Shown: positions 17,149-26,783, numbered from the stretch's first letter. The stretch: DNA of 64,000 nt from Leptotrichia hongkongensis (GCF_041538065.1 NZ_JBGORW010000004.1:62001-126000); one strand, 5' to 3'. Numbers and translations are program-made. Notes: generated from the sequence alone by a model not told the origin.

Positions 17149-18531
17149 TTATTTTGTCTTTATTCTTAATAGCCTGTCTTTCAATTTTTCTAATTTTTCT
17201 GATAATTTTACTCTTCTAGTTTTCAGCTTTTCGCTATAAATTTTTTTTAAGTAAATCAAATTGCTTTCATAATATTCCTTTGCCTTTTTTAAATCTAAAA
17301 GCTCATAATTTTTTTCTATTTTTTTACCATTTTCAATATAATTTATCGTTATTTTTTGTATATTCTCTATATTTTCCAATTTTTCTTCTTCTAATGCTAC
17401 AACATCATAAAAATTCTGATTTTCATAAACTCTATATAATTCCTTATTTCCTGGCAATGATGTTTTTCCACTTTCATTAGAAATTTTCATTACGTCATTT
17501 TGATTAATTTTAGACATTTTATAGACTGTGCTTATTTCTCTTTCTGGCAATGCTATGGCATCTCCTACTCCAAATACATCAACTTCTGCCTGATTTTTTA
17601 TTAGATTTCCTATTTTTTTATCGTCAAGTCCACTCGTTAATACAATTTTCGCTTTGTAAAGTCCACTTTTATCCAGTATTTTCCTACATTCTTTCGACAA
17701 TTTTTCCAAATTTCCTGAATCTATCCTTATTCCATACATTCCTTCGTATTCATCATCTATGCCATTATCTTTAAATGCCTTTACAGCACTAATTATTCCA
17801 CTCTCAAGAGTGTCATAAGTATCAATTAGCATTATAAGAGCCTGATTTTTGTTCCTATACATTTTTATAAAAGCGTCAAAAGCCTTGTATTCAGCACTTT
17901 CTCCCATTCCAAAAGTCTGGATAAAGCCATGTGTCATCGTTCCTGTACTTTTCAAGTCATAAAGATATTCTGCCGCAAGGTTTGAGTGAGATATGCAGCC
18001 AGCTACATAGCTAGCTTTTGTCATTGTCATCGCTGCATCAAATCCAGCTGTTCTTCTTGTTCCAAATGAAAGTACTCCCCTTCCTTCAGCCGCTAGCACA
18101 ATTTTAGACGTGACTGTTGCCACAAGTGTCTGAAAATGAAGAATATTCAAAATAGGCGTTTCAAGGATTTTCCCTTGTATAAGTGGAGCAGTAATCGTTA
18201 GTATTGGCTCATTTGAAAATACAATTTCTCCATCTCGTACCCCTTTTATCGTACCTGTAAATTTCATATTCGCAATATATTCGATAAAATCAGAATTATC
18301 AAATATTTTTGACAAATATTTCTTTTTATCCTCATAAGAAGTTTCGTTAAGTATTTCAATAAGCTCAAGAACATCAGATATCCCATATACTACAGCATAG
18401 TCATTTTCTTTTTTTGTACGCAAAAATACATCAAAAGTTGCAATTTCATTTTGCATATTATTTTTTAAATAAATCTCACTTTCTGTGTACTGATATCTGT
18501 CTGAATTTAAAAATTTAAAAAATTTTTCCAT
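17149..18531 (-). CDS. pncB: Nicotinate phosphoribosyltransferase
   Basis: A 460-residue enzyme that should join nicotinate with PRPP for NAD salvage. The core motifs are FSNEPILTITAP near 104, LSFGTRRTAG near 155-164, GTMTHGFIQTFG near 195-206, the LIDTYDT motif near 234 and GIRIDSGNLEKLSKECR near 265. Length and order fit the bacterial enzyme, and the basic C-terminal tail (KTRRVKLSEKLEKLKDRL) is as in clostridial and fusobacterial forms. It is a single gene by spacing; a family A repeat lies 93 bp upstream of its start. Confidence 0.93.
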   Translation of the reverse strand: MEKFFKFLNSDRYQYTESEIYLKNNMQNEIATFDVFLRTKKENDYAVVYGISDVLELIEILNETSYEDKKKYLSKIFDNSDFIEYIANMKFTGTIKGVRDGEIVFSNEPILTITAPLIQGKILETPILNILHFQTLVATVTSKIVLAAEGRGVLSFGTRRTAGFDAAMTMTKASYVAGCISHSNLAAEYLYDLKSTGTMTHGFIQTFGMGESAEYKAFDAFIKMYRNKNQALIMLIDTYDTLESGIISAVKAFKDNGIDDEYEGMYGIRIDSGNLEKLSKECRKILDKSGLYKAKIVLTSGLDDKKIGNLIKNQAEVDVFGVGDAIALPEREISTVYKMSKINQNDVMKISNESGKTSLPGNKELYRVYENQNFYDVVALEEEKLENIENIQKITINYIENGKKIEKNYELLDLKKAKEYYESNLIYLKKIYSEKLKTRRVKLSEKLEKLKDRLLRIKTK

Positions 18532-18623
18532 AAAATAACCTCATTTTGTATTTTTTTCTATTATCTCATATTTTAGCTTTATTTAAAAGAAAATAATTTT
18601 TACTTTAATTCTATAAAATAAAT

Positions 18624-18728
18624 ATAGTAAAACTAGTTTAAAACAAAACTAAAAAATTATGACTATTTTACTCAAACCCTAAATTATATAATTTCTATCA
18701 GTTCAATTTTAAATGGATTCGAGTATAT
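18624..18728 (+). repeat. Repeat family A, copy 3 (105 bp)
   Basis: Same orientation and ends as copy 1 (ATAGTAAAACTAGTTTAAAAC at the start, ATTCGAGTATAT at the end). It occupies part of the 534-bp gene-free stretch 18532-19065. Farther right, 18829-18848 carries a TTTAAACGGGATTTAGTATT sequence resembling one end of repeat family B; the rest of the stretch shows nothing recognisable. Confidence 0.8.
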
Positions 18729-19065
18729 ATTAAAAAAATAATCATAATACACTAAAAATTATTTTAAAATTATGGCTTTTCTATCTGTAGTTAACTTTTA
18801 AAAAAATTGAACAACTCTATTCTCACTTTTAAACGGGATTTAGTATTAATTTAAAAAAACGTATAAATAAGATTTTATTATCAATAATAGTAAAATTAAT
18901 TACAATAGAATAGAAAATGAAAAGATTTATTTTTTATCTGTAATAAAAAACGAGTCCATAAAATATGTTTTAAAAAGCTGGAATTTTTATCAAAATATTT
19001 AATTTGTAAAAAAAAAACTACTAGAAACAGTAGCTTATTTATATCTTACACTATTTAATTTTAAA

Positions 19066-19140
19066 TGGCTGGGCTGAATGGATTCGAACCATTGCATGCT
19101 GGAGTCAAAGTCCAGTGCCTTACCGCTTGGCGACAGCCCA
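19066..19140 (-). tRNA. tRNA-Gln (anticodon TTG)
   Basis: On the minus strand a full cloverleaf starts TGGGCTG at 19140 and ends CAGCCCA with discriminator G and an encoded CCA at 19066. The anticodon stem CTGGA/TCCAG holds loop CTTTGAC, giving anticodon TTG (glutamine). The T arm reads ATGGTTCGAATCCAT. A consensus promoter lies just upstream. Confidence 0.95.
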
Positions 19141-19165
19141 ATAATATCTCTACAAGACAAGAACT

Positions 19166-19194
19166 ATTATACAAAATAAATTTGATTTTGTCAA
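19166..19194 (-). promoter_or_regulatory. tRNA-Gln promoter
   Basis: Perfect TTGACA (19194-19189), 17-nt spacer and perfect TATAAT (19171-19166), about 26 nt upstream of the tRNA 5' end. Confidence 0.8.
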
Positions 19195-19324
19195 CTATTT
19201 TTTAAACTTTTTTATCTAAAGTATGTATAGATGTCAAACATTTGTTACAAAAATATTTTAAAAGTCTGTCTAATTATTAATATATTTTATTCCTAGACAG
19301 ACTTTTATTGTTTCAAAATATTTT

Positions 19325-19981
19325 TTAATTACCACCTTTTATTATTTTTTCTAGGTTTTCTGCCTTCCATTTATCATTTACTTTTTTAAGTATTACTGGT
19401 AAATCTTGCACTATTACTTCTTCTTCAGTCACTTTTTTGGCTTCTTGCTCAAACATATTTATTCTTTCTTGAATTGCAATATTGTAATAATTTCGTTTTA
19501 TAGGTTCATTTCCTTTTTTTCTCATAATTTCTTCAAATTCATCTCTGCTAATTTTTGATTTTTCTAAAATTTTTCTTTCTGTTTCTTCATCCAAATCCAA
19601 CATATCTGAAACTGTTCTTAAGCTCTTAGATCTTATATCATAAATTGCTTCTGCTTCTTCATCTGAAATGTAATTTATTTGTTTTATGTCAAATTTTAAT
19701 CTTGTTTCATTTGCTGTGATTCTCGAAATTTCTCTTACACATTTTTCTACAATTTCCCTTTTTAAAGAATTGCTTATTACATAATCTTTAAATAGTCTAT
19801 TATAAGTTTCTTTTTCAAGCTTTTTCTCATTATCTCTTATTCCTTAATTTACAATTGTAAAAAAATACGACTGTAGCCTGCTTCGAAGCATTTTCTCTAT
19901 TGCTCTGTCTTCAGTAGTATTGTTTACTGCAAAAATATTTCCTGCCATTACCATCATAATCAAAAATAATATTTTTTTCGT
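19325..19981 (-). pseudogene. Decayed paralogue of the adjacent secreted protein
   Basis: One reading frame from 19981 to 19325 encodes a relative of the intact gene at 20065-20748, but its start codon is ACG where ATG is expected (ACG, AAA, AAA, ATA: T-KKILFLIMMVMAGNIFA) and codon 46 is TAA (19846-19844). After the stop it aligns throughout: VISNSLKREI with MLSNSLKKEI, INYISDEEAEAIYDI with INYVSQNQVEADYDI, and LPVILKKVNDKWKAE with ISVTLKKVNGRWQVE. Only the last 92 codons could be read from an in-frame ATG (19603), without a signal peptide. It is either a pseudogene or one lesion plus a sequencing error. Confidence 0.85.
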
Positions 19982-20064
19982 ATAGAATCTTTATTTTTTA
20001 AATTATTTATAAACTTTTAAAATTTATTTCTGTTAAATTATACCATATTTTTAATAAAAGTTGC

Positions 20065-20748
20065 TTATTTTTCTACTTGCCATCTGCCATTTACTTTTTT
20101 TAACGTAACTGATATATCCTCTAATAAACTTTCTTCTTCTTTTATCTCTTTTATTTCTTTATTAAGAAGAGTTATCATTTCATCCAATAATGTGTAATAA
20201 AATTTTTTCTTTAATTCCTCGTTCCCTTTACTTTTCATTATTTTTTCTGTTTCTTCCATATTTTTAGCTCCTACTTTTGCTAAAAATTCCTTTTCCAGCT
20301 TTTCATCAAAATCCACCATATCCCAAACTTTATCTACATTTTTAATTTTTATATCATAGTCTGCCTCAACTTGATTTTGAGAAACATAATTAATTTTTTT
20401 TACCACAATTCTAGGTTTAACAGTGCTAAACACTAACTTCAACACTTCATCAGTAAATTTTTTCCCAATTTCCTTTTTCAAACTATTACTTAACATATAA
20501 TCCTTTTCAAACAGACTATCTATAGGAAATTTTGAAACACCTTTATTCATCTCTGCTTTCATAGCACTTGTAACCATATCTACAAATGGCTGCATTCCGA
20601 TTTGAACAGCATTTTCAATCTCGTTTCTCTCACTTTCTGATATTCTGCTTGTTGCTGTAGTTCTTGCACTTTTAGTCTTTTGTGACTTTGGTGCTGCCAA
20701 CACATTTCCCATTACTGCCAGCATTAATACAAATAATAATTTTTTCAT
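20065..20748 (-). CDS. Secreted protein of a tandem paralogous family
   Basis: A 227-residue protein with a Sec signal peptide (MKKLLFVLMLAVMGNVLA, cleavage after Ala18 or Ala19). The mature part is basic near the start, then helical, with a C-terminal half shared with its neighbours: SNSLKKEI, INYVSQNQVEADYDI, and ISVTLKKVNGRWQVEK at the end. The pattern of a conditional strand pair and a final ...W(K/Q)xEK recalls small DUF4878/NTF2-like secreted proteins, but that is a weak guess. GAGGAG precedes the ATG. Probably periplasmic; function unknown. Confidence 0.8.
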   Translation of the reverse strand: MKKLLFVLMLAVMGNVLAAPKSQKTKSARTTATSRISESERNEIENAVQIGMQPFVDMVTSAMKAEMNKGVSKFPIDSLFEKDYMLSNSLKKEIGKKFTDEVLKLVFSTVKPRIVVKKINYVSQNQVEADYDIKIKNVDKVWDMVDFDEKLEKEFLAKVGAKNMEETEKIMKSKGNEELKKKFYYTLLDEMITLLNKEIKEIKEEESLLEDISVTLKKVNGRWQVEK

Positions 20749-20838
20749 AAAATCTCCTCGCTTTATCTTTTAGTTACCTTATAAGAAGTATAACACATTT
20801 TTTAAAAATATTAAAATTTATTATTTTTTTAAATAAAA

Positions 20839-20879
20839 AACACGATTATCAAACTATTATCTAGTTTTTTAATCATGTT
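20839..20879 (-). terminator. Terminator after the third secreted-family gene
   Basis: AACACGATTA (20839-20848) pairs with TAATCATGTT (20870-20879) except for one mismatch, with further inner pairs AAACTA/TAGTTT. On the minus strand the stem is followed by a T-rich run, 9 nt after the stop at 20888. Confidence 0.75.
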
Positions 20880-20887
20880 ATTTTTTA

Positions 20888-21523
20888 TCACTTTATTTTT
20901 TTTAACATTTCTTCAAATTTTTCCGCATCCTTAAATTTCCATTCATTCCCGATTTTATTTAATTCATTCGTTACTTTATCCGTCATATAATTTTTAGGAT
21001 TTCGCACTCCTTCTCTTAACATTTCATTTATTATATCTTTCCGTTTTTTTACTTCTGAAGGACTAAAAAAATCTTCATCGTCTTTCATTTCATATCCATA
21101 TTTTTTAAAAAATCTTTTTTTCATTTCTTTATCATCTAAAATTTTATCCGAATCAGGAATAACCACTTCATAAGTAACAGAAACTTTTGTATTTGATAAA
21201 TATTTTATAGTTTTTACATTAAATTTTGAATTGTCAAATATTTCAGAAAAAAAACTAAGAAGTTCTTTTGATAGCAATTGCATACCCTCTTTTTCTTCTT
21301 TGCTCATCTCATTATTTACTTTACTTGCTACAGAAAAATAATATGAAATCATTTCTTGTAATACTTTCTTAGGATATTTACTGACTGTTTCTTCTATTTT
21401 CTTATTCTCCAAATCAATCTGATCTTTTGACAAAGTAACATTTTTTTGCTTTATTACTTGATACTGCCCTGCAAAAATTTGCATGGAAAATATAAATAGA
21501 ATTATTGTTATTAGTTTTTTCAT
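20888..21523 (-). CDS. Secreted protein, third member of the tandem family
   Basis: A 211-residue protein with a Sec signal peptide (MKKLITIILFIFSMQIFA). It is a more distant relative of the 20065-20748 protein: IKYLSNTKVSVTYEVVIPDSDKI corresponds to the INYVSQNQVEADYDIKI region, and the C-terminus ELNKIGNEWKFKDAEKFEEM corresponds to the LKKVNGRWQ end. Its ATG overlaps the cobM stop as TAATG, so it is translated with cobM and could ride on the cobalamin operon transcript. Function unknown. Confidence 0.8.
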   Translation of the reverse strand: MKKLITIILFIFSMQIFAGQYQVIKQKNVTLSKDQIDLENKKIEETVSKYPKKVLQEMISYYFSVASKVNNEMSKEEKEGMQLLSKELLSFFSEIFDNSKFNVKTIKYLSNTKVSVTYEVVIPDSDKILDDKEMKKRFFKKYGYEMKDDEDFFSPSEVKKRKDIINEMLREGVRNPKNYMTDKVTNELNKIGNEWKFKDAEKFEEMLKKIK

Positions 21524-22284
21524 TATTCCTTAATTCCTTTCCTAAACTCATGTGAAAATGCCTTATCGTAAAGTTTAGACTTAGAATATTCGTTCCCCAT
21601 AAAGTTTCCTACAAGAATTTGTGCCGTTTTTGTAATTTTTTCCTTTTTCACAAGTTCGGCAATGTTTTCTAATGTTCCCATAACAATTTTCTGATCTTCC
21701 CAAGTTGCTCTTTGAACAATTGCAATTGGCGTTGTTTTATCATAATGCTTTAATAATCTTTTTACAACTTCATCAATCATTTGCACAGATAGGAATATTG
21801 CCATCGAACATTTATGTGAAGCAAGGCTTTCAAGACTTTCTGCTTCAGGAACAGATGTTCTTCCTTCCAGTCTTGTACAAATTATTGTCTGACTCACATC
21901 TGGCAAAGTAAATTCTTTTTTTATTGCAGCAGCAGCAGCCACAAATGAACTTACTCCCGGAATTACTTCATATTCAATTCCATATTCATCCAGAATATCC
22001 ATTTGTTCCCTTATTGCACCATAAATGCTCGGATCCCCAGTATGAACTCTTGCTACCAGCTTCCCTTTTTTCTGTGCCTTTATAGTAACTTCCATCACTT
22101 CATCCAAGTTCATTGAAGCAGAATTATAAATTTCAGCTCCATCCTTATGGCAATCAATAACCTCTTTTGGAACCAATGACCCTGCATAAATTATTACATC
22201 TGCTTCCTTTACAATTTTTTGCCCTTTTACTGTAATCAATTCAGGATCTCCCGGTCCTGCTCCTATGAAGTATACTTTTTTCAT
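21523..22284 (-). CDS. cobM: Cobalt-precorrin-4 C11-methyltransferase
   Basis: A 253-residue SAM-dependent methyltransferase (CbiF/CobM) of corrin ring synthesis. The N-terminal GAGPGDPELITVKG loop, YAGSLVPKE, VARVHTGDPSIYGAIREQMD near 80-98, and PGVSSFVAAAAAIKKEFTLPDVSQT near 107-132 are characteristic of this family. The late PIAIVQRATWEDQKIV motif is also present. It overlaps the downstream secreted gene by 1 nt and is the distal cobalamin gene of this cluster. The usual anaerobic symbol is cbiF. Confidence 0.95.
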   Translation of the reverse strand: MKKVYFIGAGPGDPELITVKGQKIVKEADVIIYAGSLVPKEVIDCHKDGAEIYNSASMNLDEVMEVTIKAQKKGKLVARVHTGDPSIYGAIREQMDILDEYGIEYEVIPGVSSFVAAAAAIKKEFTLPDVSQTIICTRLEGRTSVPEAESLESLASHKCSMAIFLSVQMIDEVVKRLLKHYDKTTPIAIVQRATWEDQKIVMGTLENIAELVKKEKITKTAQILVGNFMGNEYSKSKLYDKAFSHEFRKGIKE

Positions 22285-22317
22285 AAAATTACCTCTTTCT
22301 TTTTTAATTTTTTGTTT

Positions 22318-22983
22318 TTATAATATTTCATTTATTTGAAAACTTACTGATATTTCTGTATTCAAATATATTTTTTCATTTTTCTTAAAAAACGCTTCCC
22401 AGACTTTCCCATTTTCAAAATAAACAGATATTTTATCAAGTTTTTCAACTTCTTTAACATTTATTTTTTCTATTTTTTTGTTTTTTATTCCGAAAATCTT
22501 TTCAAATTTTCCTGAAATATCGTTATTAATTATCTCGTTATCCACAAAATAAATTTCATTAACCAATTTTTTCTGATAATCTTCAAAACTATTGCAAAAT
22601 TCTCTAAACTGACTATTACATGCCCATTCACACAAAATATCCTTTATTGTCAATTTCTTGATTTTACTAATTTCTTCCTTATTCTCTAAAATTTTTTTTA
22701 TATCATTTTCCAAAAATTCCAATGGTGAATATCCATATACCTTCTCATTACAAAAATTATACTTTGGAATAAAATAAATTTTATCTCCCCATTTTTTCAA
22801 ATAAATTTTAAAAAATTTGTAATACTCTATATTTCCATAATTTAAATAAAATACATAATTTCCATTTTCATATTTCGGAAAATCAAAACTTTCACCATAA
22901 TGAATTTCTTTTCCGTCTTTTAAAACTTGAATATATTCTTCATACCAATCCTTATCATCATAGACTTTTCTTTTTATTTCCAA
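22318..22983 (-). CDS. Hypothetical cytoplasmic protein
   Basis: A 221-residue protein without a signal peptide or membrane segment. It is rich in aromatic residues and Lys/Glu. The central part (LTIKDILCEWACNSQFREFCNS) has three cysteines, and the end (ISVYFENGKVWEAFFKKNEK) is beta-like. No family recognised. It lies between an ATPase fragment and cobM inside the cobalamin cluster, with no obvious link to B12. Confidence 0.65.
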   Translation of the reverse strand: MEIKRKVYDDKDWYEEYIQVLKDGKEIHYGESFDFPKYENGNYVFYLNYGNIEYYKFFKIYLKKWGDKIYFIPKYNFCNEKVYGYSPLEFLENDIKKILENKEEISKIKKLTIKDILCEWACNSQFREFCNSFEDYQKKLVNEIYFVDNEIINNDISGKFEKIFGIKNKKIEKINVKEVEKLDKISVYFENGKVWEAFFKKNEKIYLNTEISVSFQINEIL

Positions 22984-23073
22984 CTTTTTTCTCTTTTCAT
23001 GTTGTTTATTTCTCTTTTACTTTAATTAATCCAATTTCTTATTCCAGTTGCTTTACTTTTATTTTTGATTATT

Positions 23074-23355
23074 TTAATCTATTCTATTTTCAGTCAAAGC
23101 CTCCATTAAATCTATTAGTTTACTTCCTCTTCCAAAATATCTTTCTAAAAATGTTTTTCTAAAAAGATCCTTCACTTCTTTATTTGGTAATCTTAATGTG
23201 TAAATACTTTCGTGAACATCTCCAATTTTTTCTTTAACTGTTAAATAACCGCTAAATAGAAGTAATTCCCATAATTCGTCCTCGCCTAACAACCTTGATA
23301 AATCTGATGTAGAAGATATATTTTGCTTTAAACCTTCTCTGCCATAAACAATATT
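23074..23355 (-). pseudogene. Fragment of an AAA-ATPase-like/DUF1703 family protein
   Basis: An open frame of about 93 codons with no proper start reads through DELWELLLFSGYLTVKEK, LRLPNKEVKDLFRKTF and GSKLIDLMEAL to a stop at 23074. This pattern is typical of the region between the ATPase core and the C-terminal PD-(D/E)XK-like nuclease domain in the large AAA-ATPase_like family. Both the N-terminal ATPase and the C-terminal nuclease are missing, so it is a remnant. A TTG at 23292 could start a 72-codon product, but no good ribosome site is present. Confidence 0.65.
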
Positions 23356-23356
23356 A

Positions 23357-24184
23357 TTATTTTGTTTTTTTCAAAGTTCCCAAATAAAATCCCATATTAA
23401 CAATCATCGCATAAACAAAGTACCTCGACTCTAACGACTTTATAATCCCAAATTTTTCGAGACTATTCTCCCCGTCTTCAAAATACACCAAAACTTTGTA
23501 AGGAAAAGTATAAATTATTGCATGATAGTCTTCTTTATACCAATTAAAGCCCATAAAAATAAATATTCCCATAATTATTAGACAACCTGCTATTGTCAAT
23601 ATTCTTACAACTTCAATTTCTTCTTTATCAAAATACTTTTTTATAAAAAATCCAAAACAAATATTGATAACAACAAATGGAATTAAAATACTAAATTTCA
23701 TTCCATCTTCATAACTTTCCATTGGAATTCCAAAGCAAATTGCAAAACCAGGAATCAAAAAATACATTGTAACAAACCACAATATAATTTTAGAAACTTT
23801 AGACAGATAACTTCTAATCTTTATTTTACTTCTAAATATTCCTAAAATGAATAATCCGTTGTAAAAACATAATTTTATAACTCCAATAATATCTATTCTA
23901 AACAATAATATTATTGATAAAATTATAAAAAATATCGGTAATTTCAAAATTTTGTCATTTTCATAATTTTTACTTTTCCCCATTGAATAAAATATCCATC
24001 CAAAAATTATTCCTGTTATTGCTGAAAATATTCCACCAAATAATAACCGAAATGGCAAATCAAAGCCATAATCCCAATCATATTTTCCAATCCAAAAATA
24101 ATACATAAATAATAAAATTTGTAAAACTATAAATATTATTATTTTAGGTTTTAACTTTTTTACGCTTTTAGAAATCTTTTCCAT
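23357..24184 (-). CDS. Polytopic membrane protein, unknown function
   Basis: A 275-residue protein with about seven or eight membrane helices (from about residue 14 to the end), separated by short basic loops. No transporter or enzyme motif was recognised. Its start at 24184 overlaps the 3' end of cobI by 25 nt, so it is probably translated from the same message. Its position in a cobalamin cluster hints at an envelope role there, but nothing in the sequence supports a specific function. Confidence 0.7.
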   Translation of the reverse strand: MEKISKSVKKLKPKIIIFIVLQILLFMYYFWIGKYDWDYGFDLPFRLLFGGIFSAITGIIFGWIFYSMGKSKNYENDKILKLPIFFIILSIILLFRIDIIGVIKLCFYNGLFILGIFRSKIKIRSYLSKVSKIILWFVTMYFLIPGFAICFGIPMESYEDGMKFSILIPFVVINICFGFFIKKYFDKEEIEVVRILTIAGCLIIMGIFIFMGFNWYKEDYHAIIYTFPYKVLVYFEDGENSLEKFGIIKSLESRYFVYAMIVNMGFYLGTLKKTK

Positions 24185-24888
24185 TCATCTATTCCCTGTT
24201 TTTTAAGAATCAATGTAGAAAAATAATGTACACTTTCAACATTTTCAATATCTGTAATAATTTCTTCATTTTCTTTCCCACAGTTTGAAACAATAACTAT
24301 ATTTTCTTTATTTCCTGTTTCAATAATCGCTCTTTTTATTCTCTCAAAATCTCGGCTTATTTTCATTAACACTAGATTTTCGTTATTTTCAATTTCTTTA
24401 TGAACATCAGTTTTTCTGCTGACAGACACTATTTTTAAATCTTCATCTCCAACCATAAGCGGTATATTAAGTCTTGCCGCAATACTATTAAACGAAGTTA
24501 TTCCAGCGATAGTTTCAACTTCCACATCATCTGAAATATGTTCCAATACATAAGTATAAGTACTATAAGTCATCGGATCACCTATTGTTAAAAATGCTAC
24601 ATTTTTACCTTTTTCCAATTCAGCACTTATTACATCCGCATTATTTTTTCTAAAAACTTTTCTCGCTTCCACATCCCTTATCATTGGAAACTCCAAAAAT
24701 AGCTGCTCTACTTCTGGTTTTACATATTCTTTTACAATATTAAAGGCTGTACTCCCTTCTCCGCTTTTTGCCTCAGGCAGTACTATCACATCTACTTCAT
24801 GCAGTCTTTTTGCTGCTTTAACTGTTATATTTTCAGGATCTCCTACTCCTACTCCTATTCCATAGAATTTACCTAATTTACTAGCCAT
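24160..24888 (-). CDS. cobI: Cobalt-precorrin-2 C20-methyltransferase
   Basis: A 242-residue SAM-dependent methyltransferase (CbiL/CobI) that methylates the C20 bridge. Signatures are KFYGIGVGVGDPENITVKA at 7-25, VIVLPEAKSGEGSTA near 34-48, VAFLTIGDPMTYSTYTYV near 97-114 and IAGITSFNSIAARLNIPL near 125-142. The length is normal for the family (about 230-245). The ATG is preceded by GAGGAGA. It follows an unknown secreted-protein gene and overlaps the downstream membrane gene. Confidence 0.95.
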   Translation of the reverse strand: MASKLGKFYGIGVGVGDPENITVKAAKRLHEVDVIVLPEAKSGEGSTAFNIVKEYVKPEVEQLFLEFPMIRDVEARKVFRKNNADVISAELEKGKNVAFLTIGDPMTYSTYTYVLEHISDDVEVETIAGITSFNSIAARLNIPLMVGDEDLKIVSVSRKTDVHKEIENNENLVLMKISRDFERIKRAIIETGNKENIVIVSNCGKENEEIITDIENVESVHYFSTLILKKQGIDEWKRFLKA

Positions 24889-24898
24889 TTTTTCTCCT

Positions 24899-25432
24899 CT
24901 AATTTATTTTTTCTACACTATAAATATATTTTATTGCATTTTCAACTTCATCTCTTGAAGCAGAATAAAAATTAATAATTAATAAATAACCTTCAGTCAT
25001 AATCCCGCAAGAAATAGAATAAGTTTTTTCATTATCTTCATAATAATCATATTCATAGCATTTATGTTTAAAATTTTCTATTTTAAAATCATTTAAATTC
25101 AATTTCTTTTCTTCTAATTTTTTATTATTTCCTAGGTCTATATTTTTAATGCTTTTATCAAAAATTTCATATAAATCATGAACTGGTGCAATTAGTTTTG
25201 AACCATTTTCTAAATCTCTAAAGATATAAAAACTCGATGCTCTAATAATTAAATTGTTACCAGGTGGATAATATACATGATGTCCATCAACCTCATCTCT
25301 TTTTTCTAGCCAATTTTTAGGTAATTTTATGCTCCATTCATTTTTAATATTGAAAACTTTTCTATTCTCCATTGAATAAGCTGTAAATGAACCCAAAATT
25401 AATATAAATAATGAGAATATTTTTAAATTCAT
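24899..25432 (-). CDS. Secreted protein, unknown function
   Basis: A 177-residue protein with a Sec signal peptide (MNLKIFSLFILILGSFTAYS). The frame is open further upstream to 25504, but AGGAGA 7 nt before ATG 25432 and the signal peptide fix this start; it also avoids overlap with the ATPase gene. The mature part has a WSIKLPKNW segment and HHVYYPPGNNLIIRASSF, and ends with a paired-strand region. This recalls small PsbP/DUF1795-like domains, though that is a guess. It lies between the AAA ATPase and cobI, 10 bp ahead of cobI. Confidence 0.75.
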   Translation of the reverse strand: MNLKIFSLFILILGSFTAYSMENRKVFNIKNEWSIKLPKNWLEKRDEVDGHHVYYPPGNNLIIRASSFYIFRDLENGSKLIAPVHDLYEIFDKSIKNIDLGNNKKLEEKKLNLNDFKIENFKHKCYEYDYYEDNEKTYSISCGIMTEGYLLIINFYSASRDEVENAIKYIYSVEKIN

Positions 25433-25473
25433 AATAAATCTCCTAATTTTTTCTATTTCTTCCATCCAGTACT

Positions 25474-26724
25474 TTATCTTACTAGATATTCTCCCAACAA
25501 CCACTCCAAAGCATTTACAACCTTTATTCCGTCATAGTCAGTATTTACCATTACATCATCTAAAGTTATAAGATACTTTGGATAATTATCCTTAATATTT
25601 TTAAAGGCATCCAATTCCCTTTTTAAAGTATTTTCATCTAAGACAGTCAAAGCAACCTGATAATACTCAATTTCATTTGAATTAATAACAACAAAATCAA
25701 TTTCATTTTTATCAAACTGCCCAACATATACATTGTCTTTTCTTCTAAGCAGTTCAAGATAAATTACATTTTCCAGTATATGCCCCATATCTATATTTCT
25801 ATTACCTAAAATCATCTGTCTAAGCCCTAAATCTGTAACATAATATTTTGATAATGTAGATAGAAATTCTTTTCCTTTTATATTATATCTGCTAACTTCA
25901 TGCACAAGTAAACTGTCAGTAAGCCCTCTAATATATTTTTCAATAGTTTTTACATCTGTTTTTCTTCCCATTGAAGTTAAAGTATTCCCTATTTTTGAAA
26001 GCGAAGTCAAATTACCGATATTATCAAATATATATTTAACAACACTTTCAAGTCTCATCACATCTGAAATTTTCAATCTTGCAACTATATCCTTTAAGAG
26101 TACAGAGTTATATATCCCACTTAAATATTCATGTATATTTTTCAAATCACTGTCTAACTGTAAAGTATAAGGAAATGAACTGTTTACTATATATTCATTA
26201 TAATATTGTATAAGTGTTTTTAACGTCCTATTTTCCTTTTGCTCCAGTTTTTCATACTCTAATTTAGCCTGATAATACTCCTTAAAGGATAAAGGTAGCA
26301 TTTTCAGTTCTATATAACGCCCACTTAAAAGGGTTGCCAGCTCGCTTGACATAAAATAGGCATTAGAGCCTGTTATGTATAAATCTGTATTTTCTTTTAT
26401 AAAAAGGCTGTCTACAACTTTTTCAAATTTATCCACATGCTGAATTTCATCTAAAAATATGTAATTTTTTTTATCTCCAATCATTTTAGATTTTATATAT
26501 TCGTAAAGTTTTTTATAATCTGTAAGCTCTTCATAATCCATATCTTCAAAATTTATAGATATAATCTGATTTTTTTCAACTCCATTTTCAAGCAGAAAAT
26601 CTTTATATATCTCAAAAAGAGTCGATTTCCCACATCTTCTTACACCAGACACAACCTTTATTATTTGTCTGTCTTTTGATTTTACTAAAAAATCTAAATA
26701 TTCTTTTCTATCTATCCTTATCAT
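25474..26724 (-). CDS. AAA_14/DUF4143 ATPase
   Basis: A 416-residue cytoplasmic ATPase. The Walker A loop is GVRRCGKST near residues 27-35, the Walker B is YIFLDEIQHV near 90-99, and a conserved LYITGSNAYFMSSELATLLSGR segment follows near 113-134. The C-terminal part (about 205-380) matches DUF4143, with ENVIYLELLRRKDNVYVGQ and the nuclease-like DNEIDFVV-type segment (KNEIDFVVI). The family is common, mobile, and of uncertain role. The gene splits the cobalamin cluster between cbiD and cobI. Three GGAAT boxes spaced 40 bp apart lie just upstream (26784-26875). Confidence 0.88.
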   Translation of the reverse strand: MIRIDRKEYLDFLVKSKDRQIIKVVSGVRRCGKSTLFEIYKDFLLENGVEKNQIISINFEDMDYEELTDYKKLYEYIKSKMIGDKKNYIFLDEIQHVDKFEKVVDSLFIKENTDLYITGSNAYFMSSELATLLSGRYIELKMLPLSFKEYYQAKLEYEKLEQKENRTLKTLIQYYNEYIVNSSFPYTLQLDSDLKNIHEYLSGIYNSVLLKDIVARLKISDVMRLESVVKYIFDNIGNLTSLSKIGNTLTSMGRKTDVKTIEKYIRGLTDSLLVHEVSRYNIKGKEFLSTLSKYYVTDLGLRQMILGNRNIDMGHILENVIYLELLRRKDNVYVGQFDKNEIDFVVINSNEIEYYQVALTVLDENTLKRELDAFKNIKDNYPKYLITLDDVMVNTDYDGIKVVNALEWLLGEYLVR

Positions 26725-26783
26725 TTTAACACCTCATTTCCTTTTAAATTATACCCCTTTTTTATTTAAAAATCAATTTTTAC

